The notes: generated by a model not told the origin, from the sequence alone. A stretch of 64,000 bases of DNA from Sipunculus nudus (GCA_026874595.1 CM049315.1:7748664-7812663), one strand, 5' to 3'; positions 11,568 through 23,343 are shown, counted from the stretch's first letter. Made by a program: numbers and translations.

Positions 11568-13249
11568 GTCATATCACATATATTGCTACATTCTCAGATA
11601 TACTTCTGCTAGCTTGAATGAATACACGCGTCTGACGTCATTTCTGTTTTCAAATAATTCAGGAATACCTGAAACTTTCAGCGCCAGAATTCATGTTATA
11701 TAAACGATGCGACAATGCGTTACAGTTTTACAAAATGCTCCGCCCCCGAAAAATGTTTGCTGTCGGTGTTATGCTTCATAATGAGGTAAAAAAGAGTCAT
11801 TCTGAACTTCGAATTTAAAAATATATGAGCGCAAATCGGCAACATATAGATGTATTCCCATTAATGAACACAGAAAATACGAAGGTTAAATGTAATTAAT
11901 TATATAATATAAAGCTGGCACATATTACAGAAACACGTAACATAATAAGTAATGAAAACTTTTTTTCTGTGAGATCTTATCGCAGGGATTTTCTTGTATC
12001 TCAGAAGCTTACCAAGGCATACAACAAAATTTTTTGCCGTGAACAGCCTATGGCTAAAAAAAATGGTAATTAATTACTCGTATGCATTTAATAATCCATC
12101 AATTAATGTATAAGGATGAAAAAAGCTTCATTTCCGAAGAAAATAAAAAAAAGAAAAGATGATAACCTTGGACAGTAGTAGGTACACACACACAAGGATA
12201 CACACACACATATACAAATGGTCATGGAGAGGGGGCTCTGATTACAAGAACTAGTTGGCTATCGGTTGGTACACGGATATCGAGAATATCTCGGTTAAGC
12301 TCATGTTCGTTAAAGTCAACTATATAGATTAACGTACAGCCAAGGCTGTGGGTGGCATGCATAAGGAAAGAATAAAATTATTATGCAATTCACCATGGAC
12401 ATTCTTTTCTTTATTGCTATATGAAAATTTATGAGAAATAAAATGTATTGTCTTCCTTTTTGAATACTGTCGCTAAACACATGTCAGCTATACAATCTTA
12501 TTTCAATATACAAGGTCTGATTTGTAATAATATTCTTTTATCAGCATTCCTCTTTGTTTACAATTCAAGTTCTGAATCTGAATAGGGAGTCTGCATATTA
12601 GGGTGCAAGTAAAAGTTTTTCGTACTTTAAAGAACTAATAAGTTTTATAAATAAAATATACGGCACTAATACGGTGCTTATCGCGTAACATCTAACAGGT
12701 CTTGGACTTGAAACCTTTAGTCTAACCTGCTGTCAATTCTGAAATTGGTGCGGAAATAATTTCCCATGAAATCTTTGTTAGGAAGCCCGCAGTAGATCAT
12801 ATATGCTTCAGCTAAATCATGGAGTGCCGAGTGCTTGTCAGTATAGTATTTGATTCCGAGATCCACCTGGGGCTGTGTAGCCGTGTTCCTACCTTACCCA
12901 GAGGCATTTTTACCCATTTACTGAGTTTCTGTGTCTCAAAAGATATTTATCTATGTACTGGTGGCACAGTGACACAATACTTTTACAAAAGCGTTTAAAG
13001 ACGTTGGAGCATATTTGTGACCTGAGCCGGACAGATACATTACCCTCATATCATAAAAAATAGAAAGTGGTCAAATAAAACTGATTCGGCGAGGATTTTC
13101 ATCAAACTGTGCTGTGTTTTTTAATAGAAAATGTGTTTCAAGGTAAACAAACTCCATGGTAGGCGCCGAAAAAATTACCATGGGCCTCAGTTGGGATAGG
13201 GAAATTTCAAGGTTGCGATCAGGATAGTCTTCAAAATTTAAAGGATTGT
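11568..13249. other. Loop of the fold-back structure; no gene recognised
   Basis: The stretch contains a perfect TGACGTCA at 11633-11640 and a short CA-rich run at about 12183-12215. No frame here has recognisable domain content. Confidence 0.45.
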
Positions 13250-13465
13250 TTGTAATGAAGATGCTGATATAGACAGAGCAAACAAATAAGAAACTAAGGA
13301 AGTAAGGGAAGTAAAAATTCCCCTTATTCTTAACAAATTATCGTCTAAGTTGTAAATATCGGGCCTCGTCGTGACACAAGGGGGAAAATTATAAGAAAAA
13401 TGAGTGGATAACGGCAGTTTCGCGTTTGTTTCATTATGAAGGCCATAATTGGGAACAAAAAAGGA
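13250..13465 (+). repeat. Shortened direct copy of the right-arm sequence
   Basis: It shares 'GCTGATATAGACAGAGCAAA', 'AAATATCGnGCCTCGTC', 'TGACACAAGG' and 'GTGGATAACGGCAGTTTCGC' with 14838-15430 in the same orientation, but the middle section is deleted. Confidence 0.7.
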
Positions 13466-13540
13466 TGAGGTTCAGGGGCGTAACCAGACCTGACCGTCCG
13501 GGGAGCAAGACTCAAGAGGTTTCCTGATGCTGTACTTCCT

Positions 13541-14640
13541 TTTTAGCTCAGCTGACTGTAAGTCATCTGAGCTATAGCGATCACTCTTTGTCCGTCGTCC
13601 GGCCGGCCGTCTGGCCGTCCGTCCGTTAACAGGGCACAAACTGTAACTGCTGGACCTAGAATCTTGTAACTTAACATCCTGAGAGGTTCATAAAAAATCT
13701 CATTGGAAACCTGAAATTAGGTCTCTGTTACCCAAATTCTCCGTGCTATGGGGCTCCGAAGTACCCCCTAGAATAATGGAAAATTTGATACAAAAGCTCA
13801 ATTAACTAAACAAATAATGCAGTGATCACCATGATTTTTCGCATGGATATTGATCATGGAGTGTTTCATCAGTTTCTGCAGTCTGGTGGCGCAACGTGTA
13901 TTTTTTCTACTTTTATGAATGTTTTTCTCTATTTTTTAGACCTTAAGATGTGGTCATCTGTTAACAGCGCACAAATCATAATAACTGGACCTAGAATCTT
14001 CTCTGTTGACATGCAGGGAGGGCCATGAAAAGTCTCCTTGGAAACCTGAAATTAGGTCTCTGTTACCCATAAACTCTGAGCTATAGGGCTCCAAAGTAAC
14101 CCCCCCCCCCCCCCAGAATAATGCAAAATTGATACAAAAGCTCAAGTACCTGAATAACTACTGCATTGATTACCATGATTCTTTGCATGAATATTGATCA
14201 TGGAATGTTCTATCACTTCCTGCAGACTGGGGGCGCCACCTGTATTTTTTCCAATTTTTACAATTTTTTTTCTCTTTTTTTTCAGACCTGCAATGAAACT
14301 GTCATCTGTTAACAGGGCACAAATCGTAACCACTTGACCTAGAATCTTCATACTTGACTTTTAGGGAGGTCCATGAAAAATTTTTTTGGAAATTTGAAAT
14401 TAGGTCTCTGTTACTCATATCCTCTGAGCTATAGGGCTCGTAAATACCCCCAAGAATAATTGATACAAACAAAAGCTCATGTATCTGAATAACTAATGGC
14501 TTGATAGTTATGATTCTTGGGATATATATTGATCATGAAGTGTTTCATCAGTTCCTGCAGACTGGTGGCACTACCTGTATTTTTTTCAAATTTTTACGCA
14601 TTTTTCTTACTATTTATGAGACCTTCAAATGATGTTGTCA
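13541..14640 (+). repeat. Family B hairpin-headed array, left part without tail
   Basis: The head hairpin TAGCTCAG...CTGAGCTA (13544-13574) and GTCCGTC/CCGGCCGTC leader match family A. About three units of ~330-345 bp follow. Each carries 'GTTAACAGGGCACAAATCGT', 'CCTGAAATTAGGTCTCTGTT', 'AGAATAATGnAAAATTTGAT', 'ATTGATCATGGAnTGTTTCAT' and 'CTGGTGGCGCCACCTGTATTTTTT'-type blocks. A poly-C run lies at 14100-14114. There is no family tail; the array runs into a polypyrimidine tract. The complementary tail-bearing array lies at 38.5-40.4 kb. Confidence 0.75.
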
Positions 14641-14822
14641 TCCCTTTCTGTGCTTTTTCTTTTCCTTTTCTTTTCATTCTTTCCATTTTCTTCTTCCTTT
14701 CCTTTCTCTTCTTCCCTCTTTCCCTTCTTTTCTTTCTTTCACTCCTTTTTTCCCTCCCTGATTTTTTTGCCCCCTTCCCATTTTTGGGGTTTCGGCCACC
14801 AACCCCCCCCCCCGGCCACCCA
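14641..14822 (+). repeat. Polypyrimidine tract
   Basis: An almost pure C/T stretch, ending in a C-run near 14804-14813. It yields long but meaningless frames rich in Ser, Phe, Leu and Pro on one strand and Lys, Arg, Glu and Gly on the other. Confidence 0.85.
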
Positions 14823-14837
14823 ACTGGTTACGCCACT

Positions 14838-15750
14838 GATGAATTTGCTGATATAGACAGAGCAAAAAATAACAAACGAGGGAAGTAAAACATAAAAATA
14901 TACATCCTAAGTCTGTGAATATTAGTGGCCACAAATGGAAGTCCACAGTTAGATAGCTTAGACAAAATATGTAAAGACTGCATGAAAGTCATGGAGAAGG
15001 GGGAGGGGCTCCAAGTATGACTCAGTTGTCTGTAATGCTTTTTGACACCGCTATTATCATATTTAAATATTTTTGAGAGATCAATTAGTTTTCCATGCAT
15101 ATGGTAGCTTTGTCCGTTCGTATGTATACCTTTCATTAATACACTACAAAAACTTACATGATCTTTCTATGCAAGTACCTTTAGTATAATATGCAAACAC
15201 ATACAACTGTTACATTTTCCACGAATAAAGATGAATTAACGTATAGGTGCCATTTTGATTTAAATATCCCAAATTATGCTCGCATAATCCCCCTCCAACT
15301 TTGTGAAATCTCGCATAAGTTGAAAATATCGAGCCTCGTCCTGACACAAGGCCGAAAATAAAAAACTGTGTGGATAACGGCAGTTTCGCTCTTATTGTTT
15401 CATTATGGTCATCCATAGGTAACCAAAAAGCATATTATTTTCATAATGTAGAACAGCTGTTTTCCAGAGCGTTTGATCATCTCGCCTACATCTAAACTTG
15501 AGTGTTTAATTAGTTTAATTTATTACCCTCGATCTGCAAATGCTTTGAAACATACGTACTAACCAGATCATGTGATCAGTATATTTACAGATTTTTTTTT
15601 TCAACGGGAGAACAGCTACATTGAAAATAATGATCATTATGACTCAAACATTACCAGAAATGAATTCTCTGGATCATAATACCCCAGAACCCATGTATTG
15701 GGTGACCCTCCATGTCAAATGTAAAGGTAATTATGGCATTTTTTCTATTT
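14838..15750 (+). repeat. Right arm of the large inverted repeat and its inner extension
   Basis: 15186-15750 pairs with 11009-11567 as an inverted repeat. The inner part 14838-15185 extends the copy that appears in shortened direct form at 13250-13465. The arm is cut at about 15750 by the family D element. Weak arm-like sequence ('ATTATTTTGGAGCAATTTTG') resumes at about 17125, which suggests that family D was inserted into the arm. Confidence 0.75.
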
Positions 15751-17100
15751 GTCCTCCGCTCCGCGGATGCCGGGGACATTGATTGTTCTTGGTTTGTCTG
15801 TCTGTCTGTCCTTCTGTCTGTCTGTCATTCTGTCCGTCCATGTTTCTTTTCCGTGTGATAACTTCCCTAATTATTGTCCGATTTCATCCAGATTTGGGGT
15901 CAGTGATTGCTCTCATGCATACCTTGGTTGGGATTGGTTTTGGAGTGTCTGGCTTCTGTCTGTCTGTCACTTTGTCTGTCTGTCAGGTTTTCGTTTCCGT
16001 GCGATAACTTTCCTAAATAATATCCGATTTCATTCAAATTTTGCGCAGTGATTGCTCTCACGCATACCTTGGTTGGGATTGGTTTTTGAGTGTCTGGCTC
16101 CTGGCTGTCTGTCACTTTGTCTGTCTGTCAGGTTTTCATTTCCATGCGATAACTTTCCTAAATATAATCCTATTTCATTCAAATTCTGGCCAGTCATAGC
16201 TCTTATGCGTACCTAGGTTGGGTTTGGTTTTGGAGTATTTGGCTTGTCTGTCTGTCTGTCTGTCTGTCTGTCACTCTTGTCTGGCCGTCAGTCAAGTTTT
16301 CGTGTCTGTGCCATTACTTTCCAAAATATAATCCTATTTCATTCAAATTCTGGTCAGTCATAGCTCTTATGCGTACCTTGGTTGGGATTGGTTTTGGAGT
16401 AATTGGCTTGTCTGTCTGTCTGTCTGTCACTCTTGTCTGGCCGTCAGTCAAGTTTTCGTGTCTGTGCCATTACTTTCCTAAATATTATCAGATTTCATTC
16501 AAATTTTGCGCATTGATAGATCCCATGCTTACTATGGTTAGGATTGGTTATGGAGTGTCCGGTATGTGTCTGTCTGTCTGTCACCTTGTTTGTCAGTCCG
16601 TCAGATTTTCATTTCCGTGCGATAACTTTCCTAAATATTATCTGATTTCATTCAAAGTTTGGTCAGACATTGCTCTCATGCATACCTTGGTTAGGATTAG
16701 TTTTGGAGTGTCTGGCTTTTCTTTGTCTGTCTGTCACTTTGTCTGTCAGTCTGTCAGGTTTTCGTTTCCTTGCTATAACTTTCCTAAATATTATCCGATG
16801 TCATTTACTTTTTGGTCGTTGGGTGATTGCTCTCATGCCTACCTTGGTTTGGATTTGTTTTGAAGTGTCTGGCTTATGTCCGTCGGTCTGTCTGTCACTC
16901 TGTCAGGTTTTTGTTTTGTGGGATAACTTTCCTAAATATTATCCGATTTCATTTAAATTTTGGTCGGTGGTTTCTCTCATACATACCCTGGTTGGGATTT
17001 GTTTTGGAGTGCCTAGCTTGTCTGTCTGTCTGTCTGTTACTTTGTCTGTCCGTCCTTTATCAAGCATGAAAAACAAAAAGATCCAAAGCGGGGGACATTA
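15751..17100 (+). repeat. Family D GTCTGTCTG-leader tandem array
   Basis: It begins with the GC hairpin-like CTCCGCTCCGCGGATGCC and a GGGGACATTG block, and ends at about 17089-17100 with GCGGGGGACATTA. Between them are about eight to nine units of ~150-160 bp. Each has a (GTCT)n stretch, 'CGTGCGATAACTTTCCTAAA', 'ATCCGATTTCATTCAAATTT', 'GCTCTCATGCATACCTTGGTT' and 'GGATTGGTTTTGGAGTGTCT'. The long frames across it are repeat-encoded and not genes. Confidence 0.85.
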
Positions 17101-18419
17101 ATTCCACGAATTCGCTTGTTTCTAATTATTTTGGAGCAATTTTGTTCTATGCTAATTAGCAAAAATCACGTTTCACGTTGCTAATTGTTACAGACTATGC
17201 TTGTTCGTATCGAATGTAGGATAATGACAGAGTAAAGCTTTGAGTGGTGCAGGACATAATTCATGTCCACTAACACTGGGATATGTGAATATAAAATGCA
17301 GAGAAGTTAAAATTAACTCTCTTTTGTAAACATGGCTTTTAAAAATGTGTCAGATTCGCAATTCATGGTTATAAAAGCCACGGTTCCCATGAATTTATTG
17401 CTTTTTTTCCGAAATATGAAATATGTGCATTGTCCTGAGGTATTGTTGTCGCCACCTATTTTGAACCAAACAGTAATAAACTAGTCATTTAGAATCTCTT
17501 GAAACAGATCTGGAACGGTTAGGATTCAGTTCGTTAATAATGACACCAGTCCTCGTGGGGCGGTCATTTGTCCTTGATTCAAATAAATCCTATTGAGTCA
17601 TCTGATATTCTTGTAACACAGTAGCCTGATCCTTTCATTGATTGATTAGATTGCAATGGAAGGTAAAATCTGTAAATAAAAGAATTCCTGTTTGGTGCTA
17701 CACGAATGTGTGTAGATGGTAATAAACCTTGTGTGCAATTAAGTATGTATCATTATATGTTTGCAGGATTTTTTTTCAAACTAGAAAGATACTGCATTTA
17801 AATCTCCGCCCCTTGGCAAATCGTTAATACTATTCTAGCTCACCTGTTTGCTTTGCCATGGTGCTGCGTCCGTCTGTCGTCTATTAATTCTGGCAACACT
17901 CATCACAGCCTGGACTGTTATACATAAATAAGTGTAAAATGTACCAGGTAAGCTATTAACAAAAATAGGAAAGCATTTTTCAACCACAGATCTAAACTGT
18001 CGGCTAATCCTTCATTCTTTGGGATTTTATGTGCATTTTGTGTATCATGGACCTGTCAGAAATTGTACTCTTTTTTAATGTTATGGCCTATTATTGCAGT
18101 CATACACCATCCTTATATATATTCCTGATATCATGCATATTTGAAGAAAATTGGCTCAACCTTTTTCAGAACCATGTCAGACACATTGGTACTTTGGTAC
18201 TGGTTCCTGCCATCAAACACAATGGATGGATTTTCTTAGCAAAGGCTTTGGATTGGATTCTCACTTGATCTTTGTGAAAGCAATATATTTGGTAAATTAC
18301 GCAGGGGGGGGGGGTTGTCTTCATTGTTGACAATTTTATGAGACTCTTTTAGTCATTTCTCATCACTGATAACAGTCATGAGATATTCAAGATTTATTCA
18401 GTAGCATCTTTAATTGATA
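17101..18419. other. No gene recognised; short repeat fragment near 17835
   Basis: About 17835-17960 starts with 'TAGCTCACCTGTTTGCTTTG' and a CGTCCGTCTGTCGTC leader, resembling the head of another hairpin-headed family with no array left. A poly-G run lies at 18306-18314. Confidence 0.45.
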
Positions 18420-19080
18420 GGGCCCCGCTTGACAAGCGGCGTCCTAATTAAGTGATCACCGTGTTAATCCTTCAGTCCTTCCGAAAGTGACGCTTTCTTT
18501 CGTCCGCGATATCTAAACAAAAACAAGCTTGAGCTTTCTCGAATTCTCAGGGATTATTGGTATCTTTGAGGGCTCCAGATCTATCGAGTTACAAACCTTT
18601 CGGAATTCCAGTATGGCCGCCACAGCACAATCGGTGATTTTCCTTCGCGCGCGATATCTTAACAACAACATGCTTGATCTTTCTCAGATACACAGAGATG
18701 ATTGGTTCTTATGAGGGTTCCAGACCTATCGAATTTAATACCTGTTGGAATTCCAATATGGCCAACACAGCACAATCGGTGATTTTATTTCGCTCGCATT
18801 ATCTCAACAACAACATGTTTGTACTTTATCAAATTCACAGGGATGATAGGTTGCTTTGAGGGGTCCATCCCCGTCAAATTACATAATTGCCAACAATTCA
18901 ATATGGCGGCCAGACCACAATCGGAGATTTTGTATTGCCGACATTATTTCAGACATGTTCTTCAATATGATTTGAACCAATAGCTTTTTTCCCCTCATGC
19001 ATTTTGATAAAAACCTATCCCTTATTGTCATATTTTGAAACTATAAACTAAACTTTTTACCGAAATGTAAACAAACAAAA
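18420..19080 (+). repeat. Family C hairpin-headed repeat, second copy
   Basis: The head GGGCCCCGCTTGACAAGCGG forms a tight hairpin (CCGCTTG/CAAGCGG). Units of about 160-170 bp follow with 'CTTTCTTTCGTCCGCGATAT', 'ACAACAACATGCTTGATCTT', 'CACAGAGATGATTGG', 'GGAATTCCAnTATGGCC' and 'CACAGCACAATCGGTGATTTT' blocks. It is better preserved than the copy at 5.5 kb and has at least three units. Confidence 0.8.
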
Positions 19081-20409
19081 TTGCATGTTATTTAAAGGAA
19101 TATTCATAAACAGAGCAGTTGCGGGCAACCCATTAGGTTACAGTTGGCAATGTAAGCAGTCAATCAACTGTCAAGTGCAAATTATGATGTATATTTTCGT
19201 TTAATCCCTATTGCAAAGAGGAAGAAAACGGTCGGTTGGGAACTAACTTCTTGGGACAACCCTCCTAACACGCTATGCGGGCCTCGCTTCACATGTTGTG
19301 GCTAAGTTTAATAAAACACGGCGTTTCCATACGTTTGAGTTCTGTCCCTTAAATGAAATGGACATATTATAACACATGTTTGCGGGCTAAATGCAACAGT
19401 TGGACCTGCATTAACGGGAATTACTTTTTGTTGGGTTATATTTGTAACGGATGTTGAAGTATGCTCTATATCTGTCCCATCTAATTAATCAGAATAAATT
19501 TCAACTCCTCTCGGAAATCGCTCAAGATTGGCCTAAAAGCATGGGTAGTAATTTTTCTTTTAAATCACATGAATGAACACCCTGTTTCAAGAATGCAGCA
19601 GGCTGTATAGTCGTTTATTGGCAACCAGATGTCAGGACTTGGCAACGACCTGCACAGGAATACATTGCACGCCTTTAACCTTCTTTTTTTCATGAGCCGG
19701 ATGGTTGTAAATTTGTCGGCTTTGTCCAACAAAACCATGGAACAATAGTTCATTGAAGAGAGATGACAAAACTACATGATTAAATTTGTCTGGCATCATT
19801 TAAAACGGTTGTTTGTACGAGTGTTTAAGATGCATTTTGCAACTTGAGATTTATAATCTCAAGGATTTGCAATAGGTTTTAATTTTTTAAAATGTGATGA
19901 AAACATAGGTCTGGACATAGTGTTTCACTATTTACCGCAGTTAGTTCTTGAGATGTTGGACAGAGTTTTTGTTAATGGCGGCCTTATTTAATATAAAAAA
20001 TATGGTCCAGGGTCCTTTTCAGAAACATTTGTCTCTTAGGGGACCCACATCATTACAATCCACCAATAACCTAATACCAAGATAATTAATAGAGAAAGCA
20101 CGCAAAAAAAATATAGTTTAACGTAACTAGTACTGAATCTCCGCAAACCTTGCTGTGTCGATATAAGGAATTCTCAATTTTAATTATGCTTAAATTTTGC
20201 AAACTCCAGCCCTGTTACCGGTTTGCCCTAATTTTTCTATTTAAGTTATCGACTTTCCCAATAAATCGGTTTGTTTAGGTTCCTGAGTTTTCAAGCTTTG
20301 TAGGTTCACAGCCTGCTCTATTATATTACCGTTGGCCTTTGTGCGTGTTCTCTGTGACCGCGAGTCCGTCTAGATCTGGTAACGTCTATTAAATTAAAGT
20401 AAACCAAGG
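19081..20409. other. No gene recognised
   Basis: AT-rich sequence; no domain-like frame, exon or repeat that I can identify. Confidence 0.5.
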
Positions 20410-21075
20410 AAGGCCCTTTTAGTCCCCCGCCGTCCCGAAGGCGCCGTCGGCGGGGGACAGAATTGGTGAGCTTCCGTCCGTCGGGCCGTCTTTCCGTCAA
20501 TCCATAAGTTCGTCAGGCCGTCCGTCCGTCAAACATTTGTTAACGCATTAACGCAAGAAGAATTATAGATACAGTTACCAAACTGGCAGCATAAATGAAT
20601 CTTATCAAGGGCTAGGACGCATTTTCAAAGTCGAAGCGGGGATCAGGATAAAATGATGCTAACGCATAATTCAAATGGAATTTGAGTTACAGTCACCAAA
20701 CTGGCAGCATGGATGAATTTTAGCAAGGGCTAGGTCACGTTTGAACATGGATGACCTTGAGACATTTTTTAGGGCACAGCAGCGATAATCCTAAAATAAT
20801 GATGAAATAATTCAAAAGGATTTGAGGTAGTCACCTAACTTACAGCATTGATGAACCTTATTTAGGATTCGGTCAAGTTTGTACATGGATGACCTTGACC
20901 CATTTCCAAGGTCATAACGGCGATAATGCCAAAATGATGTTAATGAAATAACTCAAAAAGAATTTGAGGTTAGGTCAACAAACTTGCTGCATTGATGCAC
21001 CTTATCAAGGGCTCGGTCAAGTTCGTACATGGATTAGCTTGACCAATTTAATATTCCAACATCAGGCGGGGGACA
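20410..21075 (+). repeat. Family E hairpin-headed repeat
   Basis: The head at about 20422-20459 is a long hairpin: GTCCCCCGCCG pairs with CGGCGGGGGAC. A GTCCGTCGG/CCGTCCGTC leader follows, then about four units of ~145 bp with 'AAACTGGCAGCATnGATGAA', 'TTATCAAGGGCTnGGTCA' and 'GTACATGGATGACCTTGAC'. It ends at about 21066-21075 with GGCGGGGGACA, the same terminal block as in the head. Confidence 0.8.
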
Positions 21076-22129
21076 AACTAGATCTGTTCCATAGATCAAC
21101 TTTGCCCTTGTAATGGTATGCATTTTTTTTAGCTATGTATGGTATAACTCATGCTGAACTATAATTGAAATGTTTAAACTGAGCTTGCTGAAATTCATTC
21201 AAGCTTGACGATTGACCTTTGGTCGTGGTCTGTACTCCCGTCCTGTCAAACGATTATTATTAAGTCCATTAACAATTCAGTTTCCATGATACGTAACTGT
21301 TTTCCAATATATTAGGAACTGGCTGGGCCAAGAGCACGGAAGGCCTTGGTACATGTAAAACAAACTTGTATGGAATCAGTTAATTGTTAGTGTGTAGACA
21401 GTTTTGGACTTGCGCAGTTCACGCTGGCGATTTCTTCAGCAGAGCGATTTGCATCGGAGGCTATGCAGCCGCCATGATGGAGTTGCACCGGATTGGGCGG
21501 TCCTGTGTGATGGTTTACCGGGTAGCCACGTCGGCCTCAAGGGACTTCAAGGAAACGTTCAACGTGCCTTTGAACTGCTGCTTCTGTCTCCTTTTCGAGC
21601 GTTTACGCAGTGAGGTTGGGCCCCTGGGCATTGTAACTTGAAATGACGAACTAAGCTTCCAATGTGATCTTTGGTATGTCACTAAACATAACGATTAGAC
21701 TTTTAATGTGTGCAGCTAGGTTCTGGTCTACTCTCTGAGGAATCTCAAAGGTTGGTCAGCGTGACCTATATCTATGTGCTCTGGTATTTACCAGTAAGAC
21801 AGGTTAAGGTGAGCGTCATGGCTCTTGGGCACATTTTTATTATGTTTGACATTTTAACAGAGTATGCACAGAGCGAATGTAAAACGATTTCGTCATTAAT
21901 GAGCATTCCACACAACAGCTGACGTTGACCAGGGTACAGAGAATGGAGATGGAACCAAGTCGGGCAATGTATGACCTATTATTAAAGAATATTTAATAAC
22001 ATGGAAACAGTTACTGGTAAATTCTCCTTGTAAACCCGATATAAAGTCATTGTAACCGAAATCATTGCATTCATTAATATGCCAGCTTAATCTCACCTCT
22101 ATGGCCCTTTTTTCACTTGCTGTTTTTAG
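21076..22129. other. No gene recognised; weak family A remnants
   Basis: Sequences near 21755-21785 and 22010-22095 resemble decayed family A units ('GGTCAGCGTGACCTATAT', 'CTCCTTGTAAACCCGATAT'). The GC-richer patch 21380-21640 has frames of 69-85 codons without recognisable features. Confidence 0.4.
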
Positions 22130-22225
22130 GTTTGTGCTTCCAAGACAGTCAGTCAGGAGAAATGGTCAAAAAAGTGCAAGATCCATCACACTGCTGAGTA
22201 GCTGAACTGTGGTAAACTACAACGA
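22130..22225 (+). other. Candidate 5'-UTR exon of the 794-aa gene
   Basis: A long pyrimidine tract ending TTTTTAG (to 22129) precedes this 96-nt segment, and CGA|GTAAGT follows it at 22226. All three frames contain stops, so it would be non-coding. It lies about 1.1 kb upstream of the splice acceptor at 23340, in the right orientation for an untranslated exon. The link is inference from splice consensus only. Confidence 0.35.
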
Positions 22226-22299
22226 GTAAGTTCGCTTTATGAAATCAATACCAATATGCTTTAAAATAAACGCTATTTTCTCAGTGTTCTGATGTTGTT

Positions 22300-22450
22300 A
22301 TAGATGTCTCTTAATTGTATGCAGTAGTGTGTTTGTTCAGCGCTAGCGTTGTCTGTTGCTATGACGGCATAGCCCGGCCCACGCATGGGGTCTCACGTGT
22401 AAACAGCGGTCATGCTGGTCTGGGGCTGTCTCACGTGTGAACCTTGATAT
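22300..22450 (+). repeat. Repeat G, first copy
   Basis: It shares 'GACGGCATAGCCCGGCCCAC', 'CAGCnGTCATGCTnGTCTGG' and 'GTGAACCnTGATATG' with 52425-52620 in the same orientation. In both places an LTR-like sequence follows at once. Confidence 0.75.
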
Positions 22451-22740
22451 GTTGTTACGGAACCTAATATAAACAGATGACGTACGCGTGTTGAAATTTT
22501 GTAATGGAGATAAAAAAAAATCAGATTTTGTAACACTAGGCAGCGTGAAATGTCTAGGGGAATGAATAAAGAAGTCAAGTGGTTGATTTGCTGTTGTCCT
22601 CTTGTTATACTGTGAAATTGTATTAATTTAGTGTTTTGTAATGTTAGGATTATTTTACGAGTAAAATTATAATTAATTGTTAACAAAACAAAAAAAAACA
22701 AAAAAAAACACTGACTTCTTTCTTCTTTATTCATATCCCT
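22451..22740. repeat. Rearranged LTR fragments (head-to-head pieces)
   Basis: 22451-22580 is the reverse complement of the 3' end of the LTR-like unit at 53190-53306 ('GTTACGGAAnCTAATAT', 'GTAACACnAGGCAGCGTG', 'ATGTCTAGGGGAATG'). 22588-22735 matches 53067-53195 in direct orientation ('GATTTGCTGTT', 'TTAGTGTnTTGTAATGTT', 'TTGTTAACAAAA', 'CACTGACTnCTTT'). Two pieces of the same family therefore sit back to back in opposite orientation. Confidence 0.7.
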
Positions 22741-23340
22741 TCTGCGAAATTGCCAACAACTTCATTCACGGGTTTCTTCCATCGAAGGGAGGGCTGTTTT
22801 TGATTATCCTTTTATTATAACAATTTCTTATGCATTTAAGATTTCAGGCCATGCTATCTCTAATATCAACATAAACCCTGCAATTTAAAATGAGCCATGC
22901 TTAAAGAGTGCAAATTTCAGCAGCGAAAATATTTTTATTTAGATTTCTATGATTGTAATGGATATCTTCAGCTCTGACATGTAAAACAAATGTTTTTTTT
23001 AATATAAAAAATAAACGCAATATATTTCCCAGAGGGCCTGAAAACATGAAACTTTTTTTTCTGGTTCCGAAATGAGTGTTCCTAATGGAGTTCTCGGATT
23101 TACAATGCTGAGTGCCATTTTGAGAACTCGCATGTTTAGAAGTGAACCATTTTCACCTCCTTTTTATATTATGACCCTTTTCATATTATTTAGATAGAAG
23201 AGCTTTTAGTTTAGACAAGTTGTTCCCAAAACTATGAGCCAACGTATTATATGTCGATTCATTAAAGCAGATCGAATTATTCTTTAAATATAATACTGAT
23301 TGATAAGTAAGTGTAATAATATGTGTTATTTTCTGAACAG
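22741..23340. other. Non-coding, intronic if the upstream exon is real
   Basis: AT-rich sequence that ends in a splice acceptor (TTATTTTCTGAACAG, to 23340) directly before the start codon of the next gene. Confidence 0.5.
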
Positions 23341-23343
23341 ACC

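Larger units (their letters stand above)
13475..14837. mobile_element. hAT-like element with 15-bp ends (tentative)
   Basis: The left end CAGGGGCGTAACCAG (about 13475-13489) and the reverse complement of the right end (CAGTGGCGTAACCAG, about 14823-14837) differ at one position. The CAGKG start is usual for hAT transposons. The flanking 8-mers ATGAGGTT and ATGAATTT agree at 6 of 8 positions, which would suit a decayed 8-bp target duplication. No transposase is visible; the interior is occupied by a family B array and a polypyrimidine tract. The right flank is part of a locally duplicated sequence, so the apparent target duplication could have another origin. Confidence 0.45.

Noticed and set aside
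14517-14946. Overlapping frames of 75-123 codons on both strands
   Set aside because: They read through a polypyrimidine tract; composition is Ser/Phe/Leu/Pro or Lys/Glu/Arg/Gly low complexity.
15749-17101. Overlapping plus-strand frames up to 164 codons, and a CRISPR-like look of regular repeats
   Set aside because: The frames are the ~155-bp family D unit translated in different registers. The units are long, degenerate and contiguous, not short repeats with unique spacers, and the genome is eukaryotic.
21384-21641. 85-codon plus-strand frame in a GC-richer patch
   Set aside because: Overlapping frames of similar length, no recognisable motif and no splice context.
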